A stretch of 9,117 nt of DNA from Candidatus Hydrogenedentota bacterium (GTDB lineage Bacteria > Hydrogenedentota > Hydrogenedentia > Hydrogenedentales > SLHB01), in assembly GCA_007136375.1 (NCBI GenBank), contig SLHB01000164.1, positions 1-9,117 on the forward strand, in the 5' to 3' direction. Shown here piece after piece: positions 5,932 through 9,117 of the stretch. Position numbers and translations under genes: made by a program. The notes under the pieces are model-generated. The model made no database searches. It saw only the letters and a program-made list of their open reading frames with translations, and had not been told where the DNA came from. Position 1 is the first letter of the stretch; every line of letters begins with the position of its first letter.

Positions 5932-8151
5932 TCAGGGCTGGCTTGGCGCCGGGAGGGGTTCGCTCGGCGCGGCCGCGTTGGGTTCGTCCGAGGCCCGCAA
6001 CAGCCGCAAGCCGTTGGAGATGACCAGCAACGACGCGCCCATGTCGGCGGCGATGGCCATCCACAGCGTCGCCCATCCGGCGAGGGCCAGGGCGATGAAC
6101 AGGGCCTTAAGCCCGAGGGCGAAGACGATGTTCTGTTTGATGATGCCCACCGTGCGCCGGGAATGATGGATGAGCCAGGGGACCTTATCGAGGTCGTCCG
6201 CCATGAGGGCGATGTCCGCCGTTTCGATGGCCGCGTCCGTCCCCGCCGCGCCCATGGCGATGCCCAGGCCCGAGGCGGCCATGGCGGGGGCGTCGTTAAT
6301 GCCGTCGCCCACCATGGCGGCGTGCCCGTGACGGGCGGCCAACGCCTCGACGGCCGCCGCCTTGTCGCCGGGCATGAGGCCCGCTTCGTAGCGATCCACG
6401 CCTGTCGCCTCCGCGACGGCCCGGGCCGTGCCCTCGTTGTCGCCGGTGAGCATGACGATTTCCCGCACGCCCGCCTGGCGCATGGCCTCGACTGCGTCCC
6501 GGGCGCCAGGCCGGACGGCGTCGGCCACGCTGATGAGGCCGAGAACGCCCTCTTCATTGCATAGCACCACGACGGAGTGGCCCGCGTCTTCCAGGGCGAG
6601 GGCCTGCTCCTCGCAATCCGCCGCGGTCCCGTTGTGTTCGCTCGCGAAGCGTTGGCTGCCGATCCAATGGCGGACACCGCCGATCCATCCTTCGGCGCCC
6701 TTGCCCTTGATGGCCTGAAATCCCTCCACCGGCGGCGGGGAGACGCCAATTTCTTCCGCCCGGCGGAGGATGGCGCGGGCGAGGGGATGTTCGCTCAGGT
6801 ATTCGAGGGCGGCGGCCCGCTCCAAGAGTTCGGCCTCGCTATACCCGTTCAGCGGGGTCACGCGTTGCACCACCGGTTCGCCGAAGGTGAGCGTGCCCGT
6901 CTTATCCAGGGCGAGGGCCCGGATACGCGCGGGCGCTTCCAGGTACGCGCCGCCCTTGATGAGCACGCCCGCCTTCGCCGCCGACGTGAGGCCCGCGACG
7001 ATGGTGACGGGCGTGGAGATGACCAGGGCGCAGGGGCAGGCGATGACCAACAGCACCAACGCGTGATAGAACCAGGTCTCCCAGGCGCCCCCCAACAGGA
7101 GCGGGGGGAAGAGGGCGACGGCCGCCGCCAGTCCCATCATCGCGGGCGTATAAATCCGGGCGAACTTCTCGACCCATTGGTCGCTCGGCGCCCGGCGGGA
7201 TTGGGCCTCCTCGACCATGCGGATGATCCGCGCGAGAGTGGTGTCCGCCGCCGTCTTGGTGACCTCGAACTCAAAGGCCCCTTGATCGTTGATGGTCCCC
7301 GCGAACACCTCGGCGCCGGGCTCTTTCATGACGGGCGTGGACTCTCCCGTGATGGGCGCCTGGTTCACGTTGGACCGTCCGCTGGACACTACGCCGTCGA
7401 GGGGGATCTTTTCGCCAGGACGCACGATGACCGTCGCGCCCAGGGGCACGTCCTCGACCGGCTTTTCCATGATGTCGCCATCGTGGGGACAGATGTACCG
7501 CGCCCGGGCCGGCGACAGGTCCATCAGCGCGCGGATGGCCTTCCGCGCCCGGCCCACGCTCCAGGATTCCAGCAGCAACGCCAGCGAGAACAAGAAGGTC
7601 ACCGTCGCCGCCTCGAACCATTCGCCGATGCCGATGGCGCCCAGCACCGCGACCGTCATGAGCAGATTCATGTCGGGCCGGAGCCGCCGCGCCGCTAGCC
7701 AGGCCTTCGGAAAGATGTACCATCCACCCGTTGCGACGGCGGCGGCGTAGCACGCGGTCACGAAGGCGGGGAGGGCCAAGCCTGTCGCCTCGCCGCCGGT
7801 AAGCGCGTCCCACCAGGTGTGCATGGCGCCGTGGGATACGAATCCCGTCGCGAGAAGGACGCCGCTCGCGGAGCAGGTCACGCTCCGGCCGTGGCGCTTC
7901 CACAGGCCCCTCACGCCCGGCTCCGTCTCGCCAGCGGATTCCCAGGGGATCGCTTCCATGCCCGTACGGCGCACCGCCCGCTCCACGGAGCCTGGAGCCA
8001 CGGCCTCTTCGCTGTCTACGGTCATCTTTCCGTTGATCAGGTCGAAGGAAAGGCTATCCTCCCCGCCAGCCAAGGGACCGACTTCGCGCTTGAGGAGGGC
8101 GATCTCCTCGGCGCAGTCCATCCCGCGTATCTTGAACGTTTGGGGCGGCAT
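5932..8151 (-). CDS. zntA: Heavy-metal P1B-type ATPase (Zn/Cd/Pb efflux, ZntA/CadA type)
   Basis: This inner-membrane pump exports divalent soft metals using ATP. Numbering is from the ATG at 8151-8149 (739 residues). An N-terminal metal-binding domain starts at residue 2 with GMDC (10-13), followed by AEE, so the usual second Cys is absent. Membrane segments lie at about 91-110, 128-150, 161-197, 338-385 and 675-712, fitting the eight-helix P1B plan. TGES (268-271) is the actuator motif and CPC (372-374) the transport site. DKTGT (416-420) carries the phosphorylated D416, SEHPL (453-457) is the P1B signature, and GDGIND (615-620) the hinge. D703, in ADMGASLLVISNG of the last helix, is the Asp typical of the Zn/Cd/Pb subgroup. 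An in-frame TTG at 8181 would add ten residues but has no ribosome binding site; the ATG has only a distant GAGG. It converges on the sulfatase and no adjacent MerR/ArsR regulator is visible. Subgroup is confident; exact metal is not. Confidence 0.95.
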   Translation of the reverse strand: MPPQTFKIRGMDCAEEIALLKREVGPLAGGEDSLSFDLINGKMTVDSEEAVAPGSVERAVRRTGMEAIPWESAGETEPGVRGLWKRHGRSVTCSASGVLLATGFVSHGAMHTWWDALTGGEATGLALPAFVTACYAAAVATGGWYIFPKAWLAARRLRPDMNLLMTVAVLGAIGIGEWFEAATVTFLFSLALLLESWSVGRARKAIRALMDLSPARARYICPHDGDIMEKPVEDVPLGATVIVRPGEKIPLDGVVSSGRSNVNQAPITGESTPVMKEPGAEVFAGTINDQGAFEFEVTKTAADTTLARIIRMVEEAQSRRAPSDQWVEKFARIYTPAMMGLAAAVALFPPLLLGGAWETWFYHALVLLVIACPCALVISTPVTIVAGLTSAAKAGVLIKGGAYLEAPARIRALALDKTGTLTFGEPVVQRVTPLNGYSEAELLERAAALEYLSEHPLARAILRRAEEIGVSPPPVEGFQAIKGKGAEGWIGGVRHWIGSQRFASEHNGTAADCEEQALALEDAGHSVVVLCNEEGVLGLISVADAVRPGARDAVEAMRQAGVREIVMLTGDNEGTARAVAEATGVDRYEAGLMPGDKAAAVEALAARHGHAAMVGDGINDAPAMAASGLGIAMGAAGTDAAIETADIALMADDLDKVPWLIHHSRRTVGIIKQNIVFALGLKALFIALALAGWATLWMAIAADMGASLLVISNGLRLLRASDEPNAAAPSEPLPAPSQP

Positions 8152-8260
8152 ACGATGGCGAATCCTCGAATATGGGGTCAACGCCGGCTGCTTGGACGTG
8201 GATGCGGCGGCGCGTGGCTATTGTACTCATAACCGCCGGGATGGCGCGATCATTTCGCGA

Positions 8261-8283
8261 ATTGCTAGTATTGATGGAGCAAT
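8261..8283. repeat. Inverted repeat ATTGCT-N11-AGCAAT
   Basis: ATTGCT at 8261-8266 and AGCAAT at 8278-8283 are perfect reverse complements separated by 11 bp, in a locally AT-richer patch of an otherwise GC-rich spacer. The symmetry and its place between divergent genes would suit an operator for a dimeric regulator, perhaps of the metal ATPase. It does not match the MerR/ZntR operator pattern I know. Confidence 0.35.
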
Positions 8284-8370
8284 ATCATCACCCCGCGCCG
8301 GGGCGGTCTTGGAATCGGGCCGGATCTTCGGGTATCCTCTGCTTCCCCCTTTGGCCCCTCGGGGCCCCGC

Positions 8371-8407
8371 GCGTTCCGGAAGCCCAGCCGCGGCCGCCCT
8401 GGAACGC
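8371..8407 (+). other. Stable hairpin in the trpS leader
   Basis: GCGTTCCGG (8371-8379) pairs with CTGGAACGC (8399-8407): nine base pairs including one G-U, around a 19-nt loop that itself contains the palindrome CCGCGG. It lies 82 bp before the trpS start. No T tract follows, so it is not a standard intrinsic terminator, and no leader peptide rich in Trp codons is apparent. It may be a leader RNA structure or chance pairing in GC-rich DNA. Confidence 0.4.
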
Positions 8408-8473
8408 CGAGCGGAAGGCCGGCCCGAATCACGCGGAACCTCTCTCACGCGGCGGCTATTCGGATTGTTAACG

Positions 8474-8479
8474 AAGGAA
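8474..8479 (+). promoter_or_regulatory. Ribosome binding site deciding the GTG start of trpS
   Basis: AAGGAA lies 9 nt before the GTG at 8489. It rules out the in-frame TTG at 8465, which is upstream of this site, and fits the expected short N-terminus before the synthetase signature. Confidence 0.65.
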
Positions 8480-8488
8480 TTCCAAACA

Positions 8489-9117
8489 GTGAGCACACAA
8501 GAAGTCATTCTTTCCGGCATCCGTCCCACAGGGCGGCTTCATTATGGCAACTACTTTGGGGCCATCCGCCATTTCCTAAATCTCCAGCAGACGGGCCACC
8601 GTTGCTACTATTTTATCGCGGACTATCACGCCCTCACGACCATCGCCGAACGGGAGGACTTTTTTCGCCAGACCCTGGACATGCTCCGCACCTACGTGGC
8701 CTGCGGGCTTGATCCGGAGCAGTCGGTCATCTACCGGCAAAGCGACCTGCCCTGCACGGCGGAGCTCGCCCTGTTGCTCGGGATGATCACGAACATTGGC
8801 TTTCTGGAGCGGGGGACGACTTACAAGGATAAGCTTGGCAAGCTTCAGGACGCCGGCGGCGAGACCGGCGGAAATCCGCTCTCCTTCGGGTTGTTGGGCT
8901 ATCCCGTGCTCATGGCGGCGGACATCCTCATCGTCAAGGCGGACAAGGTGCCGGTGGGCGACGACCAGCGGCAGCATGTGGAGATGGCCATCGACATCGC
9001 GCAGCGCTTCAACCACCGTTTCGGCGAGACGCTCAAGCTTCCGGCCTCCGTGGAGCGTTCGGCCATCCGGCTCCGGGGGCTCGATGGAAGCGAGAAGATG
9101 GGGAAGAGCGAAAACAA
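8489..9117 (+). CDS. trpS: Tryptophanyl-tRNA synthetase, N-terminal part (cut by window edge)
   Basis: This cytoplasmic class I aminoacyl-tRNA synthetase charges tRNA-Trp with tryptophan using ATP. From the GTG start, 209 complete codons are present, about 60 percent of the usual 330-340 residues; the rest lies beyond the edge. SGIRPTGRLHYGNYFGA (9-25) is the TrpRS form of the HIGH motif (H18-Y19-G20-N21). GLLGYPVLMAADILIVKADKV and VGDDQRQHVEM are the conserved Rossmann-fold and tryptophan-pocket segments. DGSEKMGKS (199-207) is the KMSKS loop, with K203 to S207 at the active site. The order and spacing are normal, with no sign of disruption. It is transcribed away from the ATPase gene across a 337-bp spacer, and no other translation gene is visible nearby. 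Confidence 0.96.
   Translation, partial: MSTQEVILSGIRPTGRLHYGNYFGAIRHFLNLQQTGHRCYYFIADYHALTTIAEREDFFRQTLDMLRTYVACGLDPEQSVIYRQSDLPCTAELALLLGMITNIGFLERGTTYKDKLGKLQDAGGETGGNPLSFGLLGYPVLMAADILIVKADKVPVGDDQRQHVEMAIDIAQRFNHRFGETLKLPASVERSAIRLRGLDGSEKMGKSEN

Larger units (their letters stand above)
8152..8488. promoter_or_regulatory. Divergent intergenic region between the ATPase gene and trpS
   Basis: About 337 bp carry no convincing gene; overlapping short open frames exist on both strands but lack ribosome binding sites and recognisable protein content. The region holds an inverted repeat at 8261-8283, a palindrome-rich stretch at 8353-8368 (GGCCCC-TC-GGGGCC) and a hairpin at 8371-8407. TACAAT on the minus strand (8225-8220) resembles a -10 box for the ATPase gene but has no partner -35. 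TTGCTA (8262-8267) and TATCAT (8283-8288) resemble a trpS promoter but are only 15 bp apart. Confidence 0.5.

Noticed and set aside
4305..6749. 814-codon minus-strand open frame spanning the sulfatase and part of the ATPase gene
   Set aside because: It is antisense to the sulfatase, which has a full set of active-site motifs, and out of frame with the ATPase. The Arg/Pro/Ser-rich start and absence of any domain mark it as a shadow.
6577..7698. 373-codon plus-strand open frame inside the ATPase gene
   Set aside because: It is antisense to the phosphorylation and transport core of a complete P1B ATPase, and its composition is Arg/Gly/His-rich with no recognisable fold.
8152..8181. TTG start for the ATPase ten codons upstream of the chosen ATG
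   Set aside because: No ribosome binding site precedes the TTG, and the metal-binding domain begins directly after the ATG, so the extra residues are not needed.
8291..8304. CCCC-GCGCC-GGGG repeat as a terminator
   Set aside because: The arms are only four bases, there is no T tract on either strand, and it lies upstream of both flanking genes.
8152..8488. T-box riboswitch or trp attenuator upstream of trpS
   Set aside because: I could find neither the conserved T-box sequence nor a leader peptide with consecutive Trp codons, nor a terminator hairpin followed by T residues.
8172..8529. Overlapping short open frames (about 100 codons each) on both strands between the ATPase gene and trpS
   Set aside because: They overlap each other, lack ribosome binding sites and domain-like content, and one runs into the trpS coding region on the opposite strand.

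Overview
The window is GC-rich chromosomal DNA that looks like a polysaccharide-degrading bacterium of the Planctomycetota/Lentisphaerota/Hydrogenedentota kind. The basis is a Tat-exported Cys-type sulfatase beside large secreted multidomain glycoside-hydrolase-like proteins with DUF5060/DUF4038-type architecture. The phylum is an inference from gene style, not from a marker phylogeny.

Layout. Positions 1-4001 hold two minus-strand genes, 21 bp apart and probably co-transcribed. The upstream one encodes a 996-residue secreted protein with two predicted TIM-barrel regions. The downstream one encodes a secreted TIM-barrel hydrolase and runs off the left edge, so its 3' end is missing. A 294-bp divergent intergenic region (4002-4295) separates this pair from a plus-strand sulfatase gene (4296-5912). 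The sulfatase converges, with only 19 bp between stops, on a minus-strand Zn/Cd/Pb-type P1B ATPase gene (5932-8151). A second divergent intergenic region (8152-8488) holds an exact inverted repeat and a GC-rich hairpin. It leads into trpS (tryptophanyl-tRNA synthetase, GTG start at 8489), which is cut by the right edge.

How the genes fit together. The two hydrolases and the sulfatase form a small saccharolytic locus: the sulfatase would remove sulfate esters or N-sulfate groups and the hydrolases would cut the sugar backbone, all outside the cytoplasm. The substrate cannot be read from the sequence. The metal-efflux ATPase and trpS are housekeeping or stress genes with no evident link to the locus.

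I found no rRNA, tRNA, CRISPR array, transposase, integrase or phage gene. Several very long open frames exist antisense to, or out of frame with, the real genes; they are by-products of high-GC codon usage. The most unusual item is the composite 996-residue protein. I see no convincing new defence or mobile system.
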